From positions 27,402-91,401 of the forward strand of contig JAPCYN010000009.1 of assembly GCA_025941565.1 (NCBI GenBank): a DNA stretch of 64,000 nt, written 5' to 3'. Positions 9,525 to 20,794 of this stretch are shown piece by piece (positions within the stretch are counted from its first letter, which is position 1; each line of letters begins with the position of its first letter). Under the pieces are notes generated by a model that was not told the DNA's origin, made no database searches, and saw nothing but the letters and a program-made list of their open reading frames with translations. Both the position numbers and the translations under genes were made by a program. The DNA comes from Legionella sp. 515359. GTDB taxonomy: Bacteria > Pseudomonadota > Gammaproteobacteria > Legionellales > Legionellaceae.

Positions 9525-9586
9525 TCTCTTTGACATCGTTTTTCAGTTGTAAGAAAAATTTTTTGTAAACGTGGTAGAAATGGGTA

Positions 9587-9742
9587 GGTTCCCCTCATCC
9601 GCCCTAACGGGCACCTTCTCCCCTTGGGGGAGAAGGGATACTTTACTTCTTCTCTTAGGAGAGGCTTTATTCTTCCTTTAGGTGATACGTTACCTTTATA
9701 TAGTAAAAAATCCCCTCTCCCTTTTATGGGTTAGGGTGAGGG
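9587..9742. repeat. Composite palindromic repeat, CCCTCA/TGAGGG type
   Basis: The left part (9589-9637) holds two adjacent hairpins, CGCCCTAACGGGC-like and CTTCTCCCCTTGGGGGAGAAG. The right part (9710-9742) reads as CCCTCTCCC ... GGGTTAGGGTGAGGG, complementary to the CCCTCA and CCCTAA of the left end. Repeats with this CCCTCATCCGCCC/CTTCTCCC wording are widespread in proteobacterial intergenic DNA. It sits between the convergent yajQ and bepA-like genes. Confidence 0.75.
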
Positions 9743-9765
9743 TAAATGGTTTTGTAGAACATCTT

Positions 9766-9792
9766 TCTCTTTAGAAAAAAGAGAGATTTTTT
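9766..9792 (+). terminator. Rho-independent terminator downstream of yajQ
   Basis: Arms TCTCTTT (9766-9772) and AAAGAGA (9778-9784) with a short loop, followed by a T6 run at 9787-9792 on the plus strand. It is AT-rich, so moderate strength. It lies at the end of the intergenic region just before the stop of the convergent protease gene. Confidence 0.5.
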
Positions 9793-9795
9793 AAT

Positions 9796-11181
9796 TTAAT
9801 TCACAATTTCATCGATTTTGGCAGAGATCCTCGCTAATAAATAAGGATCTTTTTTTGCAAGGCTACGGGCTACCTTAAGCTGAGCTACCGCAGCTCTTTT
9901 TTGTCCTTCAAGAAGTAAACATTGAGCCTGAGTAAAATAGGCATAGTCTTTTTGATGCGATTGCGCTTGAGCTCGAGCTAACTCACGACATAAAGGAAGA
10001 TCCTGTTTGTATTTCCTACTTCCTTTAAGTAAGACGGTAGTTGCTTTTTCATTTTGATTTGCTGCCTGTAAACCTTGAGCATAGGCCATAAGTGCTGCGT
10101 AATTATCCGGATAATTTTTTTGTATTTCTTCCAATCGGGAGAGTGCTGCTTTATGTTGGGACAATCCTGTTTCAGCTTGTGCCAAAGCAATTTGAAAATA
10201 GAGATTATTATTTTGCGCCAATAAAGGAGTCAAAATTGCGACTGCTTTTGTATAATTATTATTATTAATTAAGGCAAGGGCATGACCGTATTGGCAGGCA
10301 TGAGCAGGAGTTTTCTTGTTGCATTGATGCTCATAATAATCAAGTAACGTTTTTGGATCGCGGATGACCGAGGTGCGAATCAATTCTTTGACTAAAGCAT
10401 ACTCGGGAGAACTCGTATACTTTTTGTGCGAAAATTGAGCAGTGCGATTTTCTGCTTCTGTTATCCTATCTCCGTCCAGAGGGTGGGTGCGTAGAATGGC
10501 GGGTACATTTGCCGTATAGTAATAGCGCGAATTTTCCTGCATTTTTTTAAAAAAAGCAGCCATACCGTGAGGGTTGTATCCTGCTTTAATCAGCATATCG
10601 ATTCCAATCCTATCTGCCTCTTTTTCTTTGGAACGAGTAAAATTGATGTTGTCTTGTGAAAATCCGGTCAAGGCCCCCATCATTCCAGCCATCCCCACAG
10701 TGGGATTGATTACACCCAAAGCAGCTGATGCCAGTAAGGAGGCAAGCATGGGAATACGCATTTGTTTTTGATGTTCAATCATTCTGTAGAGATGATGCAA
10801 ACGCACGTGCGCGATCTCATGAGCCATTACTCCAGCAAGCTCACTTTCACTCGTGGTGGTTAAAATAAGTTGTGAGTTAATGCCGATATGTCCACCAGGA
10901 CCAGCAAATGCATTGATTTCATTGGATTTTACTATAAAGAAATCAGGTGCTTTAATGCGACCCGCATGAGCAAGATTTTTCCCAAGGCGATTAATATATT
11001 GGCTGGCCAACGGATTTCGCTCTACACTTTCTGATTGATTGATTTGCTGTACAAATTCTTTTTCTAATTGTTCCAGCTCACTTGTTGAGTACGGAGACAG
11101 GCCTTCAGCAAAAGAGGATTGGGCAAGAATGCTTGCTAACAGTATCCCACAGATGTTTTTCTTAATTTTCAATTTAATCAT
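9796..11181 (-). CDS. bepA: Periplasmic M48 metalloprotease with TPRs, BepA-like
   Basis: About 461 aa. A signal peptide (KNICGILLASILAQSSFA) leads into an M48 domain with the zinc motif HEIAH (residues 121-125) and the third ligand in EKEADRIG. The GGHIGINSQLI strand and the C-terminal TPR-like helices (about 270-460) match BepA/YfgC, which degrades or chaperones stalled LptD and BAM substrates in the periplasm. I take the ATG at 11181; an in-frame TTG at 11193 would add four residues, and neither start has a strong ribosome site. It is divergent from ribD. Confidence 0.9.
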   Translation of the reverse strand: MIKLKIKKNICGILLASILAQSSFAEGLSPYSTSELEQLEKEFVQQINQSESVERNPLASQYINRLGKNLAHAGRIKAPDFFIVKSNEINAFAGPGGHIGINSQLILTTTSESELAGVMAHEIAHVRLHHLYRMIEHQKQMRIPMLASLLASAALGVINPTVGMAGMMGALTGFSQDNINFTRSKEKEADRIGIDMLIKAGYNPHGMAAFFKKMQENSRYYYTANVPAILRTHPLDGDRITEAENRTAQFSHKKYTSSPEYALVKELIRTSVIRDPKTLLDYYEHQCNKKTPAHACQYGHALALINNNNYTKAVAILTPLLAQNNNLYFQIALAQAETGLSQHKAALSRLEEIQKNYPDNYAALMAYAQGLQAANQNEKATTVLLKGSRKYKQDLPLCRELARAQAQSHQKDYAYFTQAQCLLLEGQKRAAVAQLKVARSLAKKDPYLLARISAKIDEIVN

Positions 11182-11224
11182 TAGGCTACTCAAAAATTGA
11201 ATAATTTGTTATCATTCACACATC

Positions 11225-11297
11225 GTAACTGCTCATCCCTACTCGTTATCCCGAGGGTTGTCCCTGGGACGACGTCCCTTTAGTGCTGAGCAGTTAC
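11225..11297. repeat. 73-bp inverted-repeat element ahead of ribD
   Basis: Perfect 11-bp terminal arms GTAACTGCTCA (11225-11235) and TGAGCAGTTAC (11287-11297). Inside is a second hairpin, TCCC(G)AGGG-TTGT-CCCTGGGA, whose TTGT loop and GTCC wording tie it to the CTTGT hairpin family described at 35 and 63.9 kb. It lies 29 bp before the ribD start, so it is likely transcribed into the ribD leader or sits at its promoter. Confidence 0.7.
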
Positions 11298-11325
11298 CAT
11301 GCATCTTTAGAAAGGTACTAAAACA

Positions 11326-12378
11326 ATGCACAAAAAGTTTTTGCTCGCAGCACTTGATCAGGCCCGTCTTGGGCAAGGCCATTGTGCCCCCAATCCCTGT
11401 GTTGGTGCTGTTGCTGTGCAAAATGGAACTATTATAGCACAAGCAAGTCATGGAGGTGCAGGGACTCCGCACGCAGAACAGTTATTGTTAACACAGATTC
11501 CTCCTAAAATGCCAGGGGTAACCCTATATATTTCTCTTGAACCATGTAATCATTGGGGAAGAACGCCGCCTTGTGTTGATGCAATTATTAATCATGGAGT
11601 AGAAGAAGTTGTTTTTGCTTATTTGGATCCTAATCCAGTTGTAGCTAAAAATAATTCATCAGAAAAATTACGTGCTCGTGGAATAAAGGTGACGCATTAT
11701 CCTGTAGATGAGATTACCGAATTTTATAAAAGTTATTCTTACTGGACCTTTACCAAAAAGCCACGAGTAACGGTGAAAATAGCGCAAACATTAAATGGTA
11801 AAATTGGGCGTGAAGTAGGGGAGCGTGTTATTTTATCAAATGCTTTATGCAGAGAATTTACGCATCAAATGCGTGCCGTTGCGGATGTAATTCTTACTAC
11901 GGCGAGAACAGTGCAACTGGATAATCCCAAGCTGAATGTACGTTTGGGTCAGGAAGAACAGGCAAAACCTGTTGCAATTATCGATAGGCAGTTGAGTCTT
12001 AATCAACAATCTATAGTTTTTTCAACAGCGGCTCATTGTCATGTATATCATTGTAATGAGCGAGAAGTTTCATATCCAAACAGTACCTTGCATTTAATGC
12101 CTATGAAAAATAGAGCAATGGATTTAAGGGCTGTGATCAGCCATCTGGGTGAATTAGGGTATCATGATGTTTGGGTAGAAGCAGGAGGTGCTCTTTTTAG
12201 TGCACTGCATCAGGAAGGGTTAGTTCATCGAACTTATTTATATATTGTTCCAAGCATTTTGGAACACAATGCAATTTCAGCATACCAGCAGAGTGGGATA
12301 TTTGACCGGGCGCATACTATTTCTTGGCATGCTATGGGCGACAATATGATAGCATGTCTGGATTGGCTGGAGGATTAA
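11326..12378 (+). CDS. ribD: Bifunctional riboflavin deaminase/reductase RibD
   Basis: A 350-aa enzyme for the second and third steps of riboflavin synthesis: deamination of the diaminopyrimidine, then NADPH reduction of the ribosyl chain. The N-terminal CDA-like zinc domain has His49-Ala-Glu51 and PCNHWGRTPPC (Cys74, Cys83). The C-terminal reductase domain starts at about residue 145 (KPRVTVKIAQTLNGKI) and includes the VWVEAGGALF strand. Length is near the usual 360-370. AGAAAGG precedes the ATG. It is followed after 29 bp by ribBA on the same strand. Confidence 0.95.
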   Translation: MHKKFLLAALDQARLGQGHCAPNPCVGAVAVQNGTIIAQASHGGAGTPHAEQLLLTQIPPKMPGVTLYISLEPCNHWGRTPPCVDAIINHGVEEVVFAYLDPNPVVAKNNSSEKLRARGIKVTHYPVDEITEFYKSYSYWTFTKKPRVTVKIAQTLNGKIGREVGERVILSNALCREFTHQMRAVADVILTTARTVQLDNPKLNVRLGQEEQAKPVAIIDRQLSLNQQSIVFSTAAHCHVYHCNEREVSYPNSTLHLMPMKNRAMDLRAVISHLGELGYHDVWVEAGGALFSALHQEGLVHRTYLYIVPSILEHNAISAYQQSGIFDRAHTISWHAMGDNMIACLDWLED

Positions 12379-12407
12379 ATGAACACTGGATCAAATGAGG
12401 TCGCGTT

Positions 12408-13616
12408 ATGAAGTATTCATTAGCAACAATAGAACACGCAGTGGAAACACTCAAAGCCGGTAAAATGGTTATTTTAATGGATGATGAAGATAGGGAAAAT
12501 GAAGGAGATCTGGTTGTGGCTGCAGAACATGCAACACCAGAAGCAATTAATTTTATGTCTCGTCATGGTTGTGGATTGATCTGCTTGTCTATGGCTGATG
12601 AACTGATTGATAAATTGCAATTGCCGATGATGGCGCAAAATAATAAATCACCTTATGGTACGGCATTTACTGTATCTATAGAGGCCGCAGAAGGTGTATC
12701 AACGGGTATTTCAGCTAAAGACAGGGCTCAGACTATTAAGATAGCAATTGCTCCTGAAAGTGGCCCAGCTGATGTTATTTCTCCAGGACATATTTTTCCT
12801 TTGCGAGCCAAGAAAAAAGGTGTTTTGGAACGACCTGGTCAAACAGAAGGGAGTGTTGACTTGGCAAAGATTGCTGGTTTAGCACCAGCTGCTGTGATTT
12901 GTGAAATTATTAATGAAGATGGTACCATGAGCAGACGCGATGAATTGGTTTCATTTTCCAAGAAACATAATATTCCTCTGGTAACAATTAAGGACTTGAT
13001 AGAATACCGAATTCGTCATGAATTATTAGTTGAAGCTGCTGCTTCAACACGTATTCCTTTGCAAAACAAAGGTGATTTTAATATGACGGTGTTTGCAAAT
13101 GAACTTGATTCTGCAGAGCATTTTGCTTTGGTTAAGCCACCTGTGTCGGCTAATCGAGTGCCTTTGGTGCGCATTCATTCAGAATGTATTACCGGGGATA
13201 TTTTGGGTTCATGTAAGTGCGATTGCGGCAAACAATTGGAAGAGTCTCTATCTTTGATTGCTGCTGAAGGTGGTGTATTAATCTATTTGCGTCAGGAAGG
13301 ACGAGGAATTGGTTTGGCGAATAAACTAAAAGCTTATGCCCTGCAGGAGCAAGGTTGGGATACCGTTGATGCGAATCATCAACTCGGTCTTCCTGTGGAC
13401 AGCAGAAATTATGCTATTGCCTATCAAATGCTTAAATATTTTGGTATTGATGCAATAAGGTTATTAACCAATAACCCGTCAAAGATTGCTGCTGTTGATC
13501 GTTATGGAATAAAGGTGATGGAGAGAGTGCCTTTAGAAATAGAACCTACTAAGGAAAGTCACAGATATTTAAAAACTAAAAAAGAGAAAATGGGACATTT
13601 GTTGGCGATAAGTTAG
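12408..13616 (+). CDS. ribBA: Bifunctional DHBP synthase/GTP cyclohydrolase II RibBA
   Basis: A 402-aa fusion supplying both riboflavin precursors. The RibB domain (1-200) has DDEDRENEGD at 25-34 and HGCGLIC. The RibA domain (about 205-402) has zinc ligands Cys260, Cys271 and Cys273 in HSECITGD...CKCDCG, the GRGIGL loop and the RLLTNNPSK and EKMGHLL motifs, so both halves look active. It forms a two-gene unit with ribD. The ribE (riboflavin synthase) and ribH (lumazine synthase) genes, often between or after these two, are not in this window and must be elsewhere. Confidence 0.95.
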   Translation: MKYSLATIEHAVETLKAGKMVILMDDEDRENEGDLVVAAEHATPEAINFMSRHGCGLICLSMADELIDKLQLPMMAQNNKSPYGTAFTVSIEAAEGVSTGISAKDRAQTIKIAIAPESGPADVISPGHIFPLRAKKKGVLERPGQTEGSVDLAKIAGLAPAAVICEIINEDGTMSRRDELVSFSKKHNIPLVTIKDLIEYRIRHELLVEAAASTRIPLQNKGDFNMTVFANELDSAEHFALVKPPVSANRVPLVRIHSECITGDILGSCKCDCGKQLEESLSLIAAEGGVLIYLRQEGRGIGLANKLKAYALQEQGWDTVDANHQLGLPVDSRNYAIAYQMLKYFGIDAIRLLTNNPSKIAAVDRYGIKVMERVPLEIEPTKESHRYLKTKKEKMGHLLAIS

Positions 13617-13636
13617 ATTGGTTTTCTGATTCGTCT

Positions 13637-13740
13637 TAGCCTGGGTGTATTGTAGTATGGTGCCTGGGTGAAGCGAAGCGGTACCCGGGAAATCTATGGA
13701 AGGAGTGCCCGGGTTATGGCTTATGCCTTCACCCAGGCTA
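13637..13740. repeat. CCTGGGT palindrome, long copy (ribBA-pyrG)
   Basis: Outer arms TAGCCTGGGTG (13637-13647) and CACCCAGGCTA (13730-13740) are an 11-bp perfect inverted repeat. Inside lie further copies of the core, GTGCCTGGGTG and GTGCCCGGGTT facing GTACCCGGG, so the element can fold as nested hairpins. It starts 21 bp after the ribBA stop. Confidence 0.85.
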
Positions 13741-13787
13741 CAATGTAACCTGAATTTCTATTTCTCTACTGAACAGTACTTAATTAG

Positions 13788-16264
<2,477 letters not shown>

Positions 16265-16301
16265 TCAATTTCTTCCCTCTACATCCTGTGGGATTGGATC
16301 A

Positions 16302-16310
16302 TGCTATAAT
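16302..16310 (+). promoter_or_regulatory. Extended -10 promoter for the 94-aa gene
   Basis: TGCTATAAT is a perfect extended -10 element (TGn-TATAAT). No good -35 is visible 17 bases upstream, which is tolerated by extended -10 promoters. Transcription would begin near 16317, which excludes the upstream GTG (16288) and ATG (16309) as starts and supports ATG 16339. Confidence 0.5.
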
Positions 16311-16338
16311 GTATTTAAACCGTTCTTTTAAGCATATT

Positions 16339-16623
16339 ATGAAAAAGTCTAAATGGCATGAGATTAAAAAGCTCGATACTCAAGAAAAATTGGGTAACGA
16401 TGAGGTTACTTATGATCCAATCGATACTAAAAAAGAATTGGATGAAATCGAAAAAATTACCTATGATTCAAACGACACTCGACGTGAAATGGATGTTCTT
16501 ACTAATACTCTGGTAGGAGCAACACATCTCCCCGCACAACTGATGAACCAGAAAAATCCTTTAGATCCGAATGATACACCTGAGGAAACTGAAAATCTTG
16601 AGCCTGCTCCGAAACTTCGCTAA
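16339..16623 (+). CDS. Small acidic protein with three imperfect repeats
   Basis: A 94-aa hydrophilic protein with no recognised family. It contains three imperfect repeats of about 15 residues: TYDPIDTKKELDEI, TYDSNDTRREMDVL and PLDPNDTPEETENL, each a Y/L-D-x-N/I-D-T turn followed by an acidic helix. There is no signal peptide or membrane segment. Two longer in-frame starts exist (GTG 16288, ATG 16309), but the promoter element at 16302-16310 argues for 16339. It converges tail to tail with the frameshifted gene, with no gap between the stops. Confidence 0.6.
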   Translation: MKKSKWHEIKKLDTQEKLGNDEVTYDPIDTKKELDEIEKITYDSNDTRREMDVLTNTLVGATHLPAQLMNQKNPLDPNDTPEETENLEPAPKLR

Positions 16624-17215
16624 TCATTTTTTTAAATTTTTTAGCCATTTTTGTCTATTTTTTTCTCCCATATCTCCTATCTTAATGGCATAGTGCAAAA
16701 GGTATATGCCATTGTTATCTTTGATTAACATTTCCAGCTCATCTTGAACTTGATTTTGCGGTTGCTCTATTCTTATTTCAAGTATTACCCGATCTTCCGT
16801 ATCCTCAAGGTACTCGACAATGGGTTGGTAGCCTAAAGCTTTTAGATTTTCGACCAGAGTATTGGCGAATTGTTTTAGTGAAGTTTTTTTCTGCAATCCA
16901 GGAAAAAACTGACTGGTAACTAATTCATGCCAATGATTAATGTCATCACCCGCAGGAATGTATTCGATTGTTGTTCCAATTGAAGTTTTATTGCCCCAGG
17001 CCATTTGCCAGGGGCGATCGTCAAATTCAATTTTTAATTTTTCAAAGTGTCTTATTTGAGGATCTACGGGCTGAGAATCAGTTGTCGCTGAATTACAATA
17101 AAGAACACCTTTATAGAGGTAGTATTGTGTGCATTGAAAATGGAGCTCCTGTTGCGATTGAGCTCATCATGACTAAAGTCCATATAAACAAAACAGGCCT
17201 GATGATTTGATACAT
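16624..17215 (-). pseudogene. Exported hypothetical protein broken by a one-base frameshift
   Basis: Two minus-strand reading frames together make one plausible secreted protein. From ATG 17215 the first frame encodes a signal peptide (MYQIIRPVLFIWTLVMMSSI and on to ATGAPF), then stops within about 35 codons. The second frame is open from 17163 to 16624 without any ATG, GTG or TTG until 17004; it starts protein-like (FQCTQYYLYKGVLYCN) and runs through FDDRPWQMAWGNK to the LKNLKK tail. Removing one base from the T4 run (plus-strand A4 at 17137-17140) joins the frames as ...ATGAPFQCTQYYLYKG... About 195 aa when repaired. Annotating only the ATG at 17004 (126 aa) would lose the export signal. 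Family unknown. Confidence 0.65.
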
Positions 17216-17313
17216 GATGGATTTTTTTAAGATACGTGTATTAAAGAATAGCTTAGAAATATGAAATAGTTAAAAAAAGTAACGTTCATACTATAGCGTT
17301 AACAAAAAGAGTA

Positions 17314-17350
17314 GTAGCCTTGGGTGCAGCACACAGGTGCACCCAGACTT
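17314..17350. repeat. CCTGGGT palindrome, fabI 3' side
   Basis: GTAGCCTTGGGTGCAGC faces GGTGCACCCAGACTT in the gap between the frameshifted gene and the fabI stop. One arm carries an extra T and the other reads AGAC for GGCT, so this is a partly decayed copy of the family. Confidence 0.7.
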
Positions 17351-17390
17351 ATACACCCAAACTATAATCTGGCATAAGCGGTTATGCTGA

Positions 17391-18179
17391 TTAATCCAGC
17401 TCGCTCATAGTGGATACGGCATGATAGCCAGCATCTACGTGCACTACTTCACCAGTAATGCCTGAAGCAAGATTAGAGCATAAGAAAGCCGCGGTGTTAC
17501 CTACTTCCTCAATGGTAACGTTTCGATGCAATGGGGTTATATTCGCATAGGCATTTTGTATTTTACGGAAATCTTTTATTCCCGCTGCAGCCAATGTTTT
17601 GATCGGTCCTGCTGATATCGCATTGATTCGGATATTTTTGGAGCCTAAGCTTGATGCCAAATAACGTACAGAAGCTTCAAGACTTGCCTTGGCCACACCC
17701 ATCACATTATAGTTGGGTACTGCTTTTTCAGCGCCGTAGTAGGATAGCGTTAAAAGAGAGCCTCCAGTACCTTCCATCATGGGTAAGGCAGCCTGTGCCA
17801 GACCAATTAGACTGTATGCACTGATATCATGAGCAATTCTAAAACCCTCACGAGTGCAGGATTCTACAAAGTCCCCACTAATTTGATCGGCAGGAGCATA
17901 AGCAACTGAATGAATTAAGATATCCAGATGATCCCAATGCGTGCGGAGATTTGAAAAAAGGGCTTTGATTTCCTCATCATGAGCTACATCGCAAGGAAAG
18001 GTCAGTGAGGAATTAAATTCAGCTGCCATTTTTTCCACACGTTCTTGTAAACGCTCATTTTGATAAGTAAAGGCTAATTCAGCTCCTTGCTCATGAAATG
18101 CCTTGGCGATACCGTAAGCAATAGATCTATTACTCGCCAGACCAATAATGAGTGCCTTTTTACCTGCTAAAAATCCCAC
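17391..18179 (-). CDS. fabI: Enoyl-ACP reductase FabI (NADH)
   Basis: A 262-aa short-chain dehydrogenase-like enzyme that reduces trans-2-enoyl-ACP in each round of fatty-acid synthesis. It begins with the Rossmann segment [13 protein letters not shown]. The FabI active-site residues are Tyr147, Tyr157 and Lys164 in [20 protein letters not shown], one residue offset from E. coli (146/156/163). The start is GTG, set by a strong GAGGAG six bases upstream. The downstream gap holds a palindromic repeat; udk lies 14 bp upstream, so the two may share a transcript. Confidence 0.97.
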   Translation of the reverse strand: MGFLAGKKALIIGLASNRSIAYGIAKAFHEQGAELAFTYQNERLQERVEKMAAEFNSSLTFPCDVAHDEEIKALFSNLRTHWDHLDILIHSVAYAPADQISGDFVESCTREGFRIAHDISAYSLIGLAQAALPMMEGTGGSLLTLSYYGAEKAVPNYNVMGVAKASLEASVRYLASSLGSKNIRINAISAGPIKTLAAAGIKDFRKIQNAYANITPLHRNVTIEEVGNTAAFLCSNLASGITGEVVHVDAGYHAVSTMSELD

Positions 18180-18193
18180 TATTCTCTCCTCAA

Positions 18194-18826
18194 TTAATTA
18201 GTGTGCAATGCTAATAATTCACGCATCTTAGCCTGAATCATTTCAATAGCAATTCTGTTTTCTCCTCCACGAGGAACAATAATGTCTGCGTAGCGACTGG
18301 ATGGTTCAATAAACTGCAAGTACATAGGGCGTACAGTTGTTTCATATTGATGTACTACGGATTCAAAGGTTCTATGCCGTTCAACCACATCTCTTTTTAA
18401 ACGTCGGGTTAAACATACATCAAGAGGAGTGGACATAAAAATTCGGATATCCATTATTTCGCGTAATTCTTTGTCACTAAAGAGTAAAATACCTTCAAGA
18501 ATAACAATAGCATGTTGACCAATTGTTCTGGTTTCAGGCAAGCGCATGTGCTTGGAATGAGAATAAATGGGAATTTCAACGGGCCGGCCTTCTCTTAAAT
18601 GCCGTAAATGTTCGCAAAGCAAACCATGATCAAAAGAATCAGGGTGATCGTAGTTTATTTTTTCTCGTTCAAAGAAAGGCAAATGGCCATTATCTTTGTA
18701 GTAGGCGTCTTCAGAAATAACCACTACTTGTTCCGAGCCAAGCTCATTAACAATAGTATTCGCTAAAAGACTTTTTCCTGATGCAGATGGGCCTGAAATC
18801 CCAATAATTATCGCTTGTTTGTTCAT
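18194..18826 (-). CDS. udk: Uridine kinase
   Basis: A 210-aa pyrimidine-salvage kinase that phosphorylates uridine and cytidine. The P-loop is [11 protein letters not shown] at residues 8-18; YDHPDSFD, the [10 protein letters not shown] lid region and the [17 protein letters not shown] segment are family marks. An in-frame TTG at 18853 gives nine more residues, but starting at ATG 18826 gives the length and N-terminus seen in E. coli Udk (213 aa). No strong ribosome site supports either. fabI follows 14 bp downstream. Confidence 0.95.
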   Translation of the reverse strand: MNKQAIIIGISGPSASGKSLLANTIVNELGSEQVVVISEDAYYKDNGHLPFFEREKINYDHPDSFDHGLLCEHLRHLREGRPVEIPIYSHSKHMRLPETRTIGQHAIVILEGILLFSDKELREIMDIRIFMSTPLDVCLTRRLKRDVVERHRTFESVVHQYETTVRPMYLQFIEPSSRYADIIVPRGGENRIAIEMIQAKMRELLALHTN

Positions 18827-19085
18827 GATGATATCGTTAGAAATTTCGTGCAAATACTAAAGGTTTTTTGTGTTAAATTCAATCTTTAATTAGGATTCGC
18901 TTACTAAACCACCGGTTTTTAGAGTAATAAAACACATAAATTCTTACACTCTAAGTTTAGTTGATTTTGCCATACTTGTGCTCGTGCAGAATGAAGTTTG
19001 GGAAAGGCAATCCGCAAGCCGGTGAAGTGTTACAGCAGATAGCCCTTAATCTGCTACGCATCGCTGAAAAACCAGTCCAGCTCTA

Positions 19086-19170
19086 TTCCGACGTCCTGCG
19101 CGTGTCGGAACCATGTGATCAAGAGACAGAGATAGCCCCCGGGTGAGTGCTTGGTCTGCACCCGGGCTGC
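19086..19170. repeat. Palindrome cluster between udk and the phosphatase
   Basis: Two hairpins: TTCCGAC (19086-19092) with GTCGGAA (19104-19110), and GCCCCCGGGTG facing GCACCCGGGCTGC (19135-19170), a GC-rich variant of the CCTGGGT family. They lie in the 348-bp gap 18827-19174. The rest of the gap (18827-18960) is AT-rich, with the divergent udk upstream region and no recognisable RNA. Confidence 0.65.
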
Positions 19171-19174
19171 AATT

Positions 19175-20794
19175 TTAATTAAAAGCAGATACTACTTCTT
19201 GCAAAGGTTTCCCAGTAGCACCCGATGGATTTTTGATCATGAGGACAGCGGATAAAGTGGGGGCAATGTCGGTTGTGTAAGTCGCTCGAAAAATGCGTCG
19301 TGCTTTAAAATCCGGGTGGACAAACAGTAAAGGAACATAACTGTCATACTGCCAGGGACTGCCATGAGCAACACGATCTTTACCTTTAGTGCCATATGAC
19401 TGATTTGGGGGTTGAATAAGGTAAAGATCTCCAGAGCGACCTGGAAAATACATTTTGTTGACTTTAGCACTAAGCCAGTCTTTTTCAATATCAGTGATCG
19501 GTAATGCATATGCTTTGAATATTCCTGGTTGCAGGGTTAAAGCATGTGCAAGATACTGTTTCACTTCATTCAGTTTCAGCTTATGTTGATTTATTATTTT
19601 ATGGTTGAGATAGATATACGGTGGTGTGATGGACATCAGTGCTTGCTCTGGAAGCTCGTATTGTTTTTTTAATACAGTATGAATGTATTGCTCCATTTGT
19701 GGGATATTAATGGGGTTAATTTCATCCATATGATGTGCCTTGAGGTAGGTTGGCCCATCATTTACACCATGATCTGCGGTAAGCACAATGAGGGTATTCT
19801 TTAGTCCTACTTGTTTGTCAATCGTGGCAAAAAGATGTGTCAGAGTTTTATCCAATTCTAATAAGTTGTCTTCCGATTCAAGACTATTGGGACCAAATTG
19901 GTGACCTATCGCATCAACCCCAGAGAAACTAATCCCCAGATAATCTGTTTTTCCAGGAGATTGTCCTAATCGTTCTTCAGTTAAAAGTTGTTCTGCGAAA
20001 TTTGCAGTTAATTGGTCTGCTTTAGGCGTTCGAGATAGCGATTTAAAATATTCAGGACTTGGGGCTTGTGTTATATGATGAGGGAACGTTTGGCCAAAAA
20101 GCTCATCCTCATGATGGAAAACGGGAGAATTAGTATTTTGATATTCCGCTTTGGAACGACCAAGATGCCATTCGTAGTTTTGCGGACGGTAATTTTTGTT
20201 CCAGTTTTTAACCCATTGGGGGTATCGAGTATAGTAATAAGTACTCGTAATAAAACCACCATTGGTAGTATCAAACCAAAAAGCTTTTCCTGCGTGACCT
20301 GCAAGAGTTATTGCCGAACGATCTTTTAAGGATACACCAAATACGCGCCCTTTTTGGGAGAGTATGATTTCATCGCTTGTGGTCGAGGTATATAAATTCT
20401 TAGGTGAGCGTCCCGGAATAACTGTGCGCGTATGAGGCGTACGCAACATAGTAGTTTTTAAATCTTCCATGCAATAGACTATTTGCTGTGATTTTCGGTC
20501 ATACCACTCATTATTAATGACACCATGTAAGGCTGGAAAACTTCCTGTTGCAACAGTAGCATGTCCTGCACACGTAGTTGTGTTGGCATGTAGATGATGA
20601 GTATTATGATAATCAATAGCATGACTTAATAAATAATTAAATCCGCCATTACCAAATTGTTGCTGATGTTGATAAATTAAATCACCACGTAATTGATCAA
20701 TTACCAGTTGAACGATTAACTTGGGTTGATTCATTTGTGCATCGGCGTTCAAACAGCTTAGAAAAAGAAAAACGGAGCAGATGTATTTTTTCAT
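19175..20794 (-). CDS. Exported alkaline phosphatase-superfamily enzyme, PafA-like
   Basis: A 539-aa periplasmic or secreted enzyme with signal peptide 1-19 (cleavage near ADA). Metal and nucleophile motifs follow the AP superfamily: VIDQLRGD (Asp33), TTTCAGHATVATG with the probable nucleophile Thr74 before Cys, SGVDAIGHQFGP (Asp and His ligands), and LTADHGV (Asp, His). A Thr in TCAGH rather than Ser is typical of PafA-type phosphate-irrepressible phosphatases, which act on phosphomonoesters. Length fits PafA (about 530-550). A GAGGATGAG ribosome site precedes ATG. No pho regulon site was recognised upstream. Confidence 0.85.
   Translation of the reverse strand: MKKYICSVFLFLSCLNADAQMNQPKLIVQLVIDQLRGDLIYQHQQQFGNGGFNYLLSHAIDYHNTHHLHANTTTCAGHATVATGSFPALHGVINNEWYDRKSQQIVYCMEDLKTTMLRTPHTRTVIPGRSPKNLYTSTTSDEIILSQKGRVFGVSLKDRSAITLAGHAGKAFWFDTTNGGFITSTYYYTRYPQWVKNWNKNYRPQNYEWHLGRSKAEYQNTNSPVFHHEDELFGQTFPHHITQAPSPEYFKSLSRTPKADQLTANFAEQLLTEERLGQSPGKTDYLGISFSGVDAIGHQFGPNSLESEDNLLELDKTLTHLFATIDKQVGLKNTLIVLTADHGVNDGPTYLKAHHMDEINPINIPQMEQYIHTVLKKQYELPEQALMSITPPYIYLNHKIINQHKLKLNEVKQYLAHALTLQPGIFKAYALPITDIEKDWLSAKVNKMYFPGRSGDLYLIQPPNQSYGTKGKDRVAHGSPWQYDSYVPLLFVHPDFKARRIFRATYTTDIAPTLSAVLMIKNPSGATGKPLQEVVSAFN

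Noticed and set aside
11225-11325. FMN riboswitch before ribD
   Set aside because: The conserved RFN core segments are absent; only an inverted-repeat element is present.
18961-19146. 61-aa plus-strand ORF as a gene
   Set aside because: No ribosome site, ends inside a palindrome; kept only as a possible remnant.
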